Assembly: GCF_011752625.1 (NCBI RefSeq)
Contig: NZ_VWXD01000002.1
Span: forward strand, 248,001-312,000
Source of the DNA: Candidatus Pantoea formicae
GTDB lineage: Bacteria; Pseudomonadota; Gammaproteobacteria; Enterobacterales; Enterobacteriaceae
Length of the DNA: 64,000 nt
Direction of reading: 5' to 3'
Within the stretch, counting starts at the first letter, position 1. Every line of letters starts with the position of its first letter. Shown piece by piece: positions 53,635-64,000 of this stretch. The position numbers and the translations under genes are program-made. Under the pieces are notes generated by a model. It saw only the letters and a list, made by a program, of their open reading frames with translations. It ran no database searches and had not been told where the DNA came from.

Positions 53635-54246
53635 TCACTGACGTTGATCGTCGACCGTTACCCCTTTTGGCGGCGTAAAGGTAAACTTATCTGGACTAAT
53701 CGCGCCGTTTTTCTGGCTTTTCAGCTGATAATCACTGTGCTGACCATCTTGCTCAATCGCACTGAATTTATTAATGGTGCCTGAGGCAGAGACATTGATG
53801 GTGAACTGCTTCAAATTGCCATCGCTACTCTTAGGCGTCAGCTCAAAGTTGTCACCCTGCTGCTTGATGTTGTACTGCTGCCAATCGCTCGGTTGGTTAC
53901 GCGCAATCAGCATGAACGGTGTGTTACTGGTCGCGTTTTGCAGCAAGCTGACGCTCGCCTGCTCAACGAATGGATTATAGAACCACAAGTTTTTGCCGTC
54001 GGAGATGATGACGCTTTCGTCTGGTGCGGTCATATGCCAGTTAAACAGGCTCGGGCGCTTAACCCACAGCTCACCCTCTCCGTCCTGCACATTGGCACCG
54101 CTGCCGTCGGTGACCTTCTGGCTAAAGCTGGCATGGAAACTGTTCACTTTGTTCAGACGCTGCTGCAAATCGCTCGATGCATCCGCCAGTACTGACGAAG
54201 AAACAAAACCGGCCAGCAGGCCGCAGGCAATAACGTGTAATTTCAT
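53635..54246 (-). CDS. lolA: Outer-membrane lipoprotein carrier LolA
   Basis: The 203-residue periplasmic chaperone takes lipoproteins released by LolCDE and delivers them to LolB. It has a cleavable signal peptide ([21 protein letters not shown] before [10 protein letters not shown]) and the mature fold with [18 protein letters not shown] near 90. The E. coli protein is also about 203. The start at 54246 is chosen for the signal peptide; seven upstream codons are possible. It lies between ftsK and rarA, as in E. coli. Confidence 0.96.
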   Translation of the reverse strand: MKLHVIACGLLAGFVSSSVLADASSDLQQRLNKVNSFHASFSQKVTDGSGANVQDGEGELWVKRPSLFNWHMTAPDESVIISDGKNLWFYNPFVEQASVSLLQNATSNTPFMLIARNQPSDWQQYNIKQQGDNFELTPKSSDGNLKQFTINVSASGTINKFSAIEQDGQHSDYQLKSQKNGAISPDKFTFTPPKGVTVDDQRQ

Positions 54247-54375
54247 CTGATTCGATTCCTTATTCATTGTTTCCCGACACTTACTGCATTAAACGTAGTT
54301 GCCGCCCTGTCACTTTGACAGGAGAAAAAGCCGAAAGCTCCCGAAGATATGGGGATCGTTTCGCAGATAAACAAC

Positions 54376-54395
54376 GGGCCAGTGTTAACTGGCCC
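54376..54395 (-). terminator. Rho-independent terminator of ftsK
   Basis: GGGCCAGT-GTTA-ACTGGCCC is a perfect 8-bp stem (9 with the outer C-G pair), followed on the minus strand by TTGTTTATC. It lies 26 bp after the ftsK stop. Confidence 0.8.
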
Positions 54396-54421
54396 GGGAG
54401 TAAGTCACTGCTTGCGCTAGA

Positions 54422-57400
54422 TTACATCTCGTGCGGTGGCGGTGAGAGCACTTCACGGTTGCCGTTGTGGCCCGGTTCAGAAACAATCCCCTGCGCTTCC
54501 ATCTGTTCAATAATACGCGCTGCACGGTTATAACCAATACGGAACTGGCGCTGTACACCAGAGATCGAGGCGCGACGCTTCTCCACCACAAACGAGACGG
54601 CCTGATCGAACAGCGGATCCAGCTCTTCATCAGCCTCCAGTCCGTTTGCTGCGCTCTCGCTCTCTTCACCGGCAGTAATGCTGTCGATGTATTGTGGACG
54701 TCCACGCGCTTTCCAGTCTTGCACAACAGCATGCACTTCCTGATCGCGCACAAAGGCACCGTGGACACGCACCGGCATAGAGGAGTTTGGCGGCATATAC
54801 AGCATATCCCCCATACCCAGCAGTGATTCTGCACCCCCTTGATCAAGGATCGTGCGTGAGTCAATTTTACTGGAAACGGTAAAGGCAATACGCGTAGGGA
54901 TGTTGGCTTTAATCAAGCCAGTAATCACATCCACTGATGGACGCTGCGTCGCCAGTACTAAGTGAATACCGGCTGCACGGGCTTTCTGTGCAAGGCGAGC
55001 AATCAGTTCTTCCACTTTCTTGCCCACTGCCATCATCAGATCGGCAAACTCATCCACCAATACCACGATGTAAGGCAGCTTCTCCAGAACAGGTGGCGTG
55101 ATATCCATGCTGTCACCCGGTTTCCAGAACGGATCGGGAATCGGACGTCCCATGGCCGCAGCCTGCTCAATTTTCTCGTTGTAGCCCGCCAGATTACGGA
55201 CGCCCAGCGCAGACATCAGCTTATAGCGACGCTCCATCTCACCCACACTCCAGCGCAGCGCATTCGCCGCATCTTTCATATCGGTGACCACTTCAGTCAG
55301 CAAATGCGGAATGCCTTCGTAAACGGACAGCTCCAACATTTTCGGGTCGATCATGATAAAGCGCACTTCTTCCGGCGTCGCTTTATACAACATGCTGATA
55401 ATCATGGTGTTAACGCCGACCGATTTACCGGAACCGGTGGTACCTGCTACCAGTAAATGTGGCATCTTCGCCAGATCGGCGACAACGGGCTGACCGGAGA
55501 TGTCTTTACCCAATACCACTGAGAGTGGTGACGGGTTATCGCGGAATTTATCGCAATCGAGGACTTCGCGCAGATAGACGGTTTGACGATGTTTGTTCGG
55601 CAATTCCAGGCCAACGTAAGGCTTACCGGGAATCACTTCTACCACGCGCACGGCAACAGCAGAGAGCGAACGCGCCAAATCGCGTGACAAATTGGAAATA
55701 CGCGCGGCCTTCACACCCGGTGCGAGGTCAAGCTCAAAGCGGGTGATGACCGGGCCCGGCGAGATCCCCACCACTTCCGCTTTAACGCGATAGTCCGCGA
55801 GGCGTGCTTCAACCAAACGCGCAGTTTGTTCAAGGGCGAACATATCCACCGGCTCCTCTTCAGAAGGCGGTGATGTGAGCAAATCGAGCGTCGGCAACGG
55901 CGTAGAAGGCTTTTCCAACGGACGTTCATGGCGGACCAGGAACGGGTGGAACAAGCTATCCTGAGCTGGCGCTACGGGTTTTGGCGTTTCAGCAGGTGCG
56001 GCATAGCTTTCCGGCTCAGCCGATGACCATGGGCTGTTTTGCTCAGTCAAAGAAGGCATCGCTTCTGGCTGTGGTGTTGCAGGCTGCTGCCACTGTGATG
56101 GCGCTTCAGGCTCTGGGGTCGCAGCAATAGTGAATAAAGGCTCGCTTGGGCTGTCATCCACCAGATCTTTCATCGGAGAAAAATCAAAGGCAGCCGAGGT
56201 ATCCAGATTGAACACTGGGCCATCATCCGCTGCTTGATAACGCTGCTGTTGCTGAGCTGCAAACTGATTAGCAAGCTGGGCCTGATGCAATGCTTCTTCA
56301 TCATCTTCTTCAGGTTGCTCATTCCAACTTTCGCCATAACGCTGCTGTTGTTGAGATTCAAAGGCCTGACGTAACTGCGCTTGTTGCAGCGCAGCATCAT
56401 CTTCTTGTTCATGCTGCGGTTCGTGGTAAGTCGCTGTCATCTCTGGCAATGATGACTCAGCTTCTTCTTCCCGTGCTTTCTCTTCTGCCATTCGCTGCGA
56501 CGGCAGTTTAATGCCATACGAGGCCAGCTCTCGCCGCGTCGGCAATTTGACTTTATTAGGACGCGGTAACTCAGGACCGATGCCCTGTTTCACCTGCGGA
56601 TTGTAATCACGCTCTGGTACCACATCGAAAGCAGGCGTGTAAGCGGATGCCGTCTTCGCTGCCGCAGCACCCAATGCCGCCGCCGCCGCGGTATTCAACG
56701 GCGCAGAAGATTGCGCGGCATCTTGCCAGTTGCCCATGCGCGGGCCGTCATCCTCATCCGCCGGCGAGAACATGGCCGGTGCGGGCTCATTCGGCACTTC
56801 AAAGCGATACAGCGGTGGCGCGGGTTGAACTGTCGGCTCAGGTACAACAGGCGCTGGCTCAACAACCGGGGCGCTTGGGCGAACAGCCGTCGGCTCTGAT
56901 GCGACGGCATCCACCGCCGGCGAAACGACGACTGGCACATGCTGTGCAGCTTCTGTGGTAACCGCAATAGCAGCGGCAGTCGCAGCACTGGCTTTCGCCA
57001 ACAGCGGATCCTCAGGCAGTTGTTCTGCTATAGGCTCAGCGACTTTGCGCGGTTTCGCCAACAGGACATCATCATCTTCATCATGCGATTGCGCAGCACG
57101 CAGAGGTGGAGTGGCATCTTCTGCCGACTCGTCCTCTTCATATTCGTCTTCTTCCTGCCAAGGTTCATCATGACGCGAACGATTACTGGCAAAGGTCAAC
57201 ACACCCATCACCACACCGCCGATTCTTTCGGCAATGGTGAGCCATGACCAGCCGGTATACAACGTAATACCCGCGGCCCAAACGCACAGCAGCGTCAGCG
57301 TGCCGCCCGCAGAGCTGAACCACGGCGCCATCGCATTGCTTACGAGGCTACCAATGACACCGCCGGAAGCGAAGTACCAGATATCATCAACATTTAATGC

Positions 57401-57790
57401 CGCCAGGCCACAGGTGGTGACCACCAGCGCCAGCACGCCAATTAGGCGTAAACCAACAGCAAAATAATCGATGTAATCCTGGCGATCGCGCTGACGGAAT
57501 GTAATCCAGCACAAGCCAATAATGACCGGAGGAATGGCATAGGCCATCACGCCAAAAATGAACAGGAGTGTATCTGCCAGCCATGCGCCGACACTGCCGC
57601 CCAAATTATGGATCGGTTCATGCCAGGCGGTCTGAGACCAGCTTGGATCTGAAGGGTTGAAGCTAACCAGCGACACCATCAAATAGATGGCGAACAAGGC
57701 CACAAGGATGAGCAACGCTTCCAGCAGCCTGCGTCCACTGCTCAGCGGTTGTAACGAAACGTCTTTATCTTCTGTATATTCCTGGCTCAA
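54422..57790 (-). CDS. ftsK: DNA translocase FtsK
   Basis: The 1122-residue divisome protein has four N-terminal membrane helices (about 25-180), a P/A/Q/E-rich linker of about 560 residues, and a C-terminal hexameric motor with Walker A GTTGSGKS near 783-790, [20 protein letters not shown] and a gamma winged helix at the end that reads KOPS. It couples chromosome-dimer resolution at dif (via XerCD) to septation. It is about 207 residues shorter than E. coli FtsK (1329), mostly in the linker. The head and motor look complete. Confidence 0.96.
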   Translation of the reverse strand: MSQEYTEDKDVSLQPLSSGRRLLEALLILVALFAIYLMVSLVSFNPSDPSWSQTAWHEPIHNLGGSVGAWLADTLLFIFGVMAYAIPPVIIGLCWITFRQRDRQDYIDYFAVGLRLIGVLALVVTTCGLAALNVDDIWYFASGGVIGSLVSNAMAPWFSSAGGTLTLLCVWAAGITLYTGWSWLTIAERIGGVVMGVLTFASNRSRHDEPWQEEDEYEEDESAEDATPPLRAAQSHDEDDDVLLAKPRKVAEPIAEQLPEDPLLAKASAATAAAIAVTTEAAQHVPVVVSPAVDAVASEPTAVRPSAPVVEPAPVVPEPTVQPAPPLYRFEVPNEPAPAMFSPADEDDGPRMGNWQDAAQSSAPLNTAAAAALGAAAAKTASAYTPAFDVVPERDYNPQVKQGIGPELPRPNKVKLPTRRELASYGIKLPSQRMAEEKAREEEAESSLPEMTATYHEPQHEQEDDAALQQAQLRQAFESQQQQRYGESWNEQPEEDDEEALHQAQLANQFAAQQQQRYQAADDGPVFNLDTSAAFDFSPMKDLVDDSPSEPLFTIAATPEPEAPSQWQQPATPQPEAMPSLTEQNSPWSSAEPESYAAPAETPKPVAPAQDSLFHPFLVRHERPLEKPSTPLPTLDLLTSPPSEEEPVDMFALEQTARLVEARLADYRVKAEVVGISPGPVITRFELDLAPGVKAARISNLSRDLARSLSAVAVRVVEVIPGKPYVGLELPNKHRQTVYLREVLDCDKFRDNPSPLSVVLGKDISGQPVVADLAKMPHLLVAGTTGSGKSVGVNTMIISMLYKATPEEVRFIMIDPKMLELSVYEGIPHLLTEVVTDMKDAANALRWSVGEMERRYKLMSALGVRNLAGYNEKIEQAAAMGRPIPDPFWKPGDSMDITPPVLEKLPYIVVLVDEFADLMMAVGKKVEELIARLAQKARAAGIHLVLATQRPSVDVITGLIKANIPTRIAFTVSSKIDSRTILDQGGAESLLGMGDMLYMPPNSSMPVRVHGAFVRDQEVHAVVQDWKARGRPQYIDSITAGEESESAANGLEADEELDPLFDQAVSFVVEKRRASISGVQRQFRIGYNRAARIIEQMEAQGIVSEPGHNGNREVLSPPPHEM

Positions 57791-57826
57791 GAGAACTCTC
57801 CAGGTGCCTGTAAATTAAGAAGGCAA

Positions 57827-57850
57827 CAGCGCCGGGCAAGCCCGACGCTG
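57827..57850 (-). terminator. Rho-independent terminator of lrp
   Basis: CAGCGCCGGG-CAAG-CCCGACGCTG is a 10-bp stem with one wobble pair on the minus strand, followed by TTGCCTTCTTAATTT. It lies 59 bp after the lrp stop and 36 bp before the ftsK start, so ftsK probably keeps its own promoter or reads through. Confidence 0.75.
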
Positions 57851-57909
57851 GTCCTGTATGAATTCACAGGAGTGTACCGAATTCCTGCAAGCTTTGCACC
57901 TGTCCCACA

Positions 57910-58404
57910 TTAACGGGTTTTGATCACCAGGCGGTTACTCTGTTTGACCTCTTCCATCACCACGTAAGTACGGGTGTCGTTTACACCCGGCAGGCGCAGC
58001 AAGGTTTCACCCAACAACTTACGATAGGCGGACATGTCCGGCACACGGGTTTTCAGCAGGTAGTCAAAGTCACCGGAAACGAGGTGACACTCTTGAGTTT
58101 CCTCAAGTTTTTGTACGGCGGCGTTAAATTGCTCAAACACATCGGGCGCACCACGATTCAGAGTAATCTCAACGAACACCAGCAGTGAAGCATCCAGATA
58201 ATGTGGGTTTAACTGTGCGGTATAGCCCAGAATAAAGCCTTGGCGTTCCAGGCGACGTACACGCTCAAGACACGGCGTCGGAGATAATCCAACACGTTTC
58301 GAAAGCTCAACATTGGAAATACGACCGTCTTTCTGCAGTTCATTCAGAATGTTTCTGTCGATACGATCCAGGTCTTTTCCGGGGCGTTTCTTATTGTCTA
58401 CCAT
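57910..58404 (-). CDS. lrp: Leucine-responsive regulatory protein Lrp
   Basis: The 164-residue global regulator has E. coli length and nearly the E. coli sequence. The N-terminal helix-turn-helix (RISNVELSKRVGLSPTPCLERVRRLE, residues about 29-54) is unchanged except at few positions, and the C-terminal RAM domain binds leucine and forms octamers or hexadecamers. It controls amino-acid, pilus and nutrient genes and represses itself. The start at 58404 is taken from E. coli; a 47-codon frame upstream has no resemblance. A long leader with a hairpin follows. Confidence 0.97.
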   Translation of the reverse strand: MVDNKKRPGKDLDRIDRNILNELQKDGRISNVELSKRVGLSPTPCLERVRRLERQGFILGYTAQLNPHYLDASLLVFVEITLNRGAPDVFEQFNAAVQKLEETQECHLVSGDFDYLLKTRVPDMSAYRKLLGETLLRLPGVNDTRTYVVMEEVKQSNRLVIKTR

Positions 58405-59889
<1,485 letters not shown>

Positions 59890-59919
59890 CTTGTTAATAA
59901 GCTGATCATAATTGCTGTC

Positions 59920-59949
59920 AGGCGACCTGTTTAGGTCGCCTTTTTTATT
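59920..59949 (+). terminator. Rho-independent terminator of trxB
   Basis: AGGCGACC-TGTTTA-GGTCGCCT is an 8-bp stem followed by TTTTTATTT. It lies 31 bp after the trxB stop; cydD must have its own promoter in the next 88 bp. Confidence 0.93.
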
Positions 59950-60037
59950 TCCTGCATGCTAAAGTTCAAACGCCCAATAATGGCCGGAGAGTTTATCCGG
60001 TATTTGCCTCTCTCCATCAGTGATCAAACGGCTTCGC

Positions 60038-61807
60038 ATGGAAAAATCACGGCAGCAACACATTCTTCGCTGGCTTCGTCAGCAACGCAAACATGGCGCG
60101 CGCGGTTTACGTGCAGCATCACTCTTGGGTTTTGCTGGCGCATTGGTGATTATTGCCCAAGCGTGGTTACTGGCTTCACTGCTGCAAAACCTGATTGTGG
60201 CGCAACAACCACGCGGTGCGCTGCTGTACGAATTCATTCTGCTGTTATTCTGCTTCATTCTGCGTGCGGGGCTGAATTATGCGCGTGAAATGGCGGGTTA
60301 TCGCGCCGGTGTGGCTATCCGCCGGGCATTACGTCAGCAGGTACTGGATCGGCTGAATGCTCTTGGTCCAGCATGGATTCAGGGAAAACCCGCGGGTAGT
60401 TGGGCAACGCTGCTGCTAGAACAGATCGAAGAGATGCAGGAGTACTATGCACGCTATCTGCCGCAAATGTCTCTGGCCGTTTTTGTTCCCTTTGCCATTC
60501 TGATGGCGATATTCCCGATCAACTGGGCTGCCGGCCTCATCCTTCTCGCCACCGCACCGCTCATTCCCTTGTTTATGGCAATGGTCGGTATGGGCGCAGC
60601 GGAAGCAAATCGACGCAATTTTGTCGCACTCGCACGCCTCAGTGGCGATTTTTATGATCGCCTTCGCGGACGTGAGACCCTGAGATTATTCCATCGCGCC
60701 AAAGCTGAACAGCAAGCCATCGCAGAAAGCACGACGGATTTCCGTGAACGCACGATGGAAGTGCTTCGCCTTGCTTTTCTCTCTTCAGCCGTACTCGAAT
60801 TTTTTGCCTCGCTGGCGATTGCTGTCGTTGCGGTTTACTTCGGATTTTCCTATCTCGGTGAATTGAACTTTGGTCATTACGGCAGTGGCGTCACGCTATT
60901 TGCTGGTTTTCTTGCGCTTATTTTGGCGCCGGAGTTTTTCCAGCCCTTACGCGATCTGGGTACTTTCTACCATGCGAAGGCGCAGGCCGTTGGCGGTGCC
61001 GATGCGCTGGAGCGTTTTCTGACAGAAAGCCTTGACAATACGGTCTCCAATGGCACCGCTACCGTGGCTTTCGATACCCCTGTGACGCTACAGGCTCGGG
61101 ATCTGGTCGTGATGACACCCCAAGGCGGGGCGCTGTCGCAACCGCTGAACTTCACTTTGGCTGCCGGCAAGCGGGTGGCGCTGATTGGCCAAAGTGGTGC
61201 GGGGAAAACGGCTTTAATGAATGTATTACTGGGCTTTCTTCCCTATCAAGGCGAACTGCGGGTTAATGGCCATGAGCTGCGTGATATCAGCCGCGATAGC
61301 TGGCAACAGCAGCTCGCATGGGTAGGACAAAATCCAACGCTACCCGCCACAACGCTGCGGGAAAACCTGCTGCTGAATAGCACAGTGGATGAGACCACCC
61401 TGAACCGCGTGCTGGAGTGTGCGGGTGTCAATGCCTTTTTGGCACGTTTACCCCAGGGGCTGGATACCCCATTAGGCGATGGTGGCCTCGGCTTATCTGT
61501 GGGGCAGGCGCAGCGTATTGCGGTTGCTCGAGCACTGTTAAAACCCGCAAGGTTGCTGCTGTTGGATGAACCGGGTTCTGGGCTTGATAGCCAAAGTGAA
61601 CAGCACGTGATGAATGCATTGCAACAAGCCGCTACTCAGCAAACAACGTTGATGATCACCCATCAACTTCATGATTTAGCCAGTTGGGATGAGGTGTGGG
61701 TCATGCAGTCAGGGCAGTTGGTACAGCAGGGTAGCTGGCAACAATTGATGGCTCAAGATGGCCTGTTGCGTGAAATGGTGCAACATCGCCAGCAGGAGAT
61801 TGTGTGA
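60038..61807 (+). CDS. cydD: ABC exporter subunit CydD (cytochrome bd assembly)
   Basis: The 589-residue half-transporter pairs with CydC, needed for cytochrome bd assembly and reported to move cysteine, glutathione or heme. Six N-terminal helices are followed by an NBD with Walker A GQSGAGKT near residue 380, the variant signature LSVGQAQRIAVARAL near 490 (SVGQ rather than SGGQ, as in E. coli), Walker B LLLLDEPGSGLD and H-loop THQLHDL. The ATG at 60038 (MEKSRQQ) aligns with E. coli; a GTG six codons upstream is less likely. E. coli CydD is 588. Confidence 0.95.
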   Translation: MEKSRQQHILRWLRQQRKHGARGLRAASLLGFAGALVIIAQAWLLASLLQNLIVAQQPRGALLYEFILLLFCFILRAGLNYAREMAGYRAGVAIRRALRQQVLDRLNALGPAWIQGKPAGSWATLLLEQIEEMQEYYARYLPQMSLAVFVPFAILMAIFPINWAAGLILLATAPLIPLFMAMVGMGAAEANRRNFVALARLSGDFYDRLRGRETLRLFHRAKAEQQAIAESTTDFRERTMEVLRLAFLSSAVLEFFASLAIAVVAVYFGFSYLGELNFGHYGSGVTLFAGFLALILAPEFFQPLRDLGTFYHAKAQAVGGADALERFLTESLDNTVSNGTATVAFDTPVTLQARDLVVMTPQGGALSQPLNFTLAAGKRVALIGQSGAGKTALMNVLLGFLPYQGELRVNGHELRDISRDSWQQQLAWVGQNPTLPATTLRENLLLNSTVDETTLNRVLECAGVNAFLARLPQGLDTPLGDGGLGLSVGQAQRIAVARALLKPARLLLLDEPGSGLDSQSEQHVMNALQQAATQQTTLMITHQLHDLASWDEVWVMQSGQLVQQGSWQQLMAQDGLLREMVQHRQQEIV

Positions 61808-63537
61808 TGAAAAATGTATTGCCATTCCTACGTCTATATCGCCGTCATCCCTGGCGATTGGGATTGGGCATCATCCTTGCCATTGTGACGCTGCTCGCCA
61901 GTATTGGTCTGCTAACGCTCTCCGGTTGGTTCCTGGCCGCGTCCTCGCTGGCAGGGGTCGCTGGGCTTTATAGCTTCAATTACATGCTGCCTGCAGCAGG
62001 TGTACGCGGCGCAGCCATTACGCGCACTGCCTCACGCTATTTTGAACGCTTGGTTAGCCATGACGCGACGTTCCGTGTGTTGCAGCATCTGCGTGTCTTT
62101 ACCTTTAGCAAACTGATCGCCCTGTCACCTGAACAACTGTCACGATTTCGTCAGGGGGAGTTGCTGAACCGCTTTGTCAGCGATGTTGATACGCTTGACC
62201 ATCTCTACCTGCGGGTCATCTCCCCACTGGTCGGTGCTGCGCTGGTCATTATTGTCGTCACTTGCGGCTTGGCATGGCTGGACGTGCCACTGGCTCTGCT
62301 GCTGGGGGGCATTATGCTGCTCACGCTGCTCGTTATACCGCCCCTTTTTTGGCGGCTCGGGATCTCTGCTGGACAGCATATTTCTCAGCGCCAGGCTAAC
62401 TGGCGCTTACAACTGACGCAATGGATCACGGGGCTAGCAGAATTACGCATTTACGGCGCGGCGGCCGCATGGCGCGGCAAGCTGGACGCTGAAGAAGTCG
62501 AGTGGCAGCAAGCACAGCAGCGCCAGCATCGTTTACAGGCGTTTGCGCAAAGTTTGCTGATGTTGATTAGTGGCACCACCGTGGTTTTATTGCTGTGGAT
62601 TTCAGCCTCTGGTGTAGGTGAAAATACCTCACCGGGGGCGCTTATCGCGCTCTTCGTTTTCTGCGGGCTGGCCGCATTCGAAGCACTGGCTCCGGTCGCT
62701 GGCGCATTTCTGCCGCTGGCGCAAGTCACAGGGGCAGCTCGCCGTGTCCGTGAGTTGGTTGAGCAAGAACCGCGTATCCGTTTTCCTGAAACCTCCGTCC
62801 CCTCTTCGTCCGGTTTCAGTCTGAAGTTGGAAAATATTGTTTTCAATTATCCACAACGCCCGGAATCGGTGTTGAATCACCTCTCGCTGACAATCCAATC
62901 CGGTGAACATCTGGCGCTGCTCGGTCCTACTGGCTCTGGTAAATCCAGCTTACTCTCTTTAATCACACGCGGTTGGGAAGCTCAACAGGGTGAAATTGAA
63001 TTCAACAACATCCCGCTTGCGGCATGGGATGAAGCCAGTCTACGCCAACGCATCAGCGTCGTGACGCAACGAGTACATCTGTTTAGCCAGACACTGCGTG
63101 ACAATCTGCTACTGGCCAAGCCAGCCGCCAGCGATGCGCAATTAAACGACGCGTTGCACCAGGTTGGACTCAGCCATCTGGTCGAGCATGATGAGGGGTT
63201 GAATGCCTGGATGGGCGAAGGTGGCCGCCCATTGTCCGGCGGAGAGTTACGTCGATTGGCGATAGCCCGCGCCCTGTTGCACAACGGCGACTTATGGCTG
63301 CTGGACGAACCCACCGAGGGTCTTGACGCCACCACTGAACAGCAAATTCTGGCGCTATTACAACAGGTTGCTCATGGCAAAACGCTGATCATGGTGACGC
63401 ATCGCCTGAGCGGTCTCTCTGCTATGGACCGCATCTGTGTGATGGACCAGGGGCAAATCATCGAATCAGGTAGCCACGACGAATTAATCTCAAAAGAAGG
63501 ACGCTATTGGCGTTTCCACCAGCGCTTTGCGCTATAG
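61807..63537 (+). CDS. cydC: ABC exporter subunit CydC (cytochrome bd assembly)
   Basis: The 576-residue partner of CydD has six membrane helices (LGLGIILAIVTLLASIGLL near residue 20) and an NBD with Walker A GPTGSGKSS, signature LSGGELRRLAIARAL, Walker B LWLLDEPTEGLD and H-loop THRLSG. E. coli CydC is 573. Its ATG shares one base with the cydD stop (TGATG), so the genes are translationally coupled. A GTG one codon upstream is also possible. aat follows. Confidence 0.96.
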   Translation: MKNVLPFLRLYRRHPWRLGLGIILAIVTLLASIGLLTLSGWFLAASSLAGVAGLYSFNYMLPAAGVRGAAITRTASRYFERLVSHDATFRVLQHLRVFTFSKLIALSPEQLSRFRQGELLNRFVSDVDTLDHLYLRVISPLVGAALVIIVVTCGLAWLDVPLALLLGGIMLLTLLVIPPLFWRLGISAGQHISQRQANWRLQLTQWITGLAELRIYGAAAAWRGKLDAEEVEWQQAQQRQHRLQAFAQSLLMLISGTTVVLLLWISASGVGENTSPGALIALFVFCGLAAFEALAPVAGAFLPLAQVTGAARRVRELVEQEPRIRFPETSVPSSSGFSLKLENIVFNYPQRPESVLNHLSLTIQSGEHLALLGPTGSGKSSLLSLITRGWEAQQGEIEFNNIPLAAWDEASLRQRISVVTQRVHLFSQTLRDNLLLAKPAASDAQLNDALHQVGLSHLVEHDEGLNAWMGEGGRPLSGGELRRLAIARALLHNGDLWLLDEPTEGLDATTEQQILALLQQVAHGKTLIMVTHRLSGLSAMDRICVMDQGQIIESGSHDELISKEGRYWRFHQRFAL

Positions 63538-63570
63538 TCTTAGCGAACAGCCCGAAGGGTAATTGACGCA

Positions 63571-64000
63571 ATGAGACTGGTACAACTTTCACGGGATTCA
63601 TTAAATTTCCCCCCGCCGGAGATGGCGCTACGCGAACCTAATGGACTGCTGGCGATGGGGGGCGATCTCTCCCCTGCCCGCCTGATGAATGCTTATCAGC
63701 GGGGCATTTTCCCATGGTTCTCGCCGGGCGATCCGATCTTGTGGTGGTCGCCGGACCCCCGCGCGGTGATGTTGCCAGAATCTTTCCATCTCAGCCGCAG
63801 CATGGCGCGGTTTCATCGGCAATCACCTTACCGTGTCACCATGAACCAGGCCTTTCCTCAGGTGCTGGAAGGTTGCGCCAGCGGTCGCCAGGAAGGGACA
63901 TGGATTACCTTTGAAGTTAAGCGTGCATGGTTACGCTTATACGAACTGGGGCATGCGCACTCCATTGAAGTCTGGAGCGATCACCGTCTGGTCGGCGGCA
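63571..64000 (+). CDS. aat: Leucyl/phenylalanyl-tRNA-protein transferase, 3' end outside window
   Basis: The first 143 codons are in the window, with no stop. The transferase adds Leu or Phe to proteins with N-terminal Arg or Lys, marking them for ClpAP through ClpS (the N-end rule). Its start ([32 protein letters not shown] in part) and [21 protein letters not shown] in part are almost as in E. coli Aat. It starts 33 bp after the cydC stop, in the E. coli order cydC-aat. Confidence 0.95.
   Translation, partial: MRLVQLSRDSLNFPPPEMALREPNGLLAMGGDLSPARLMNAYQRGIFPWFSPGDPILWWSPDPRAVMLPESFHLSRSMARFHRQSPYRVTMNQAFPQVLEGCASGRQEGTWITFEVKRAWLRLYELGHAHSIEVWSDHRLVGG

Overview
The window looks like a chromosomal segment of an enterobacterial gammaproteobacterium, most likely of the Pantoea/Erwinia group. 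From about 4.5 kb to the right end it is nearly all single-copy housekeeping genes whose proteins closely match Escherichia coli homologues as I remember them (Lrp, IHF-beta, MukF, FocA and SerS keep the E. coli lengths and most of their sequence). The gene order follows the E. coli aat-to-ssu segment. Gene pieces that E. coli carries in this segment (ycaP between serC and ycaO, ycaL between aroA and cmk, and the dms-ycaC and ycaM-ycaN-ycaK blocks around ycaD) are absent. I assigned the genus by overall feel and by the exopolysaccharide-type genes at the left end; no database search was possible.

Region by region: (1) 1-4.5 kb, minus strand, is an accessory surface-polysaccharide locus: two family 2 glycosyltransferases around a Wzx-type flippase. 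A long AT-rich leader follows, carrying an RcsAB-like box. (2) 4.5-8.8 kb is ssuEADCB, for uptake and desulfonation of alkanesulfonates. (3) 8.9-17.3 kb holds pepN, pncB, asnS, ompF and aspC. ompF has three contiguous OmpR-like boxes and a conserved leader. (4) 17.3-28 kb, minus strand, holds gloC, mepK and ldtD, then the cmoM-mukF-mukE-mukB chromosome-condensation operon. (5) 28-37 kb contains elyC (plus strand), then minus-strand ycbJ, kdsB, ycaR, ycaQ, lpxK, msbA and a full-length ComEC/Rec2-family gene. This block is dominated by lipid A/Kdo supply and LPS-core flipping. (6) 37-43 kb, minus strand, has ihfB, rpsA, cmk, aroA and serC. (7) 43-49.4 kb, plus strand, has ycaO, then the anaerobic focA-pflB operon with a well placed FNR site, and pflA. 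(8) 49.4-58.4 kb, minus strand, has the MFS gene ycaD, serS, rarA, lolA, ftsK and lrp. (9) 58.9 kb to the end, plus strand, has trxB, cydD, cydC and the 5' part of aat.

Functionally the window combines cell-envelope building (ompF, ldtD, mepK, elyC, kdsB, lpxK, msbA, lolA), chromosome organisation and division (mukFEB, ihfB, ftsK), translation (asnS, serS, rpsA, aat), anaerobic carbon metabolism (focA-pflB, pflA), sulfur scavenging and redox control (ssu, trxB, cydDC), and global regulation (lrp, ihfB). I found no IS element, prophage, CRISPR array, tRNA or rRNA. I also found no convincing undescribed multi-gene system. The parts least explained by known E. coli biology are the left-end polysaccharide locus with its leader, and a few conserved-looking hairpins and inverted repeats between genes.
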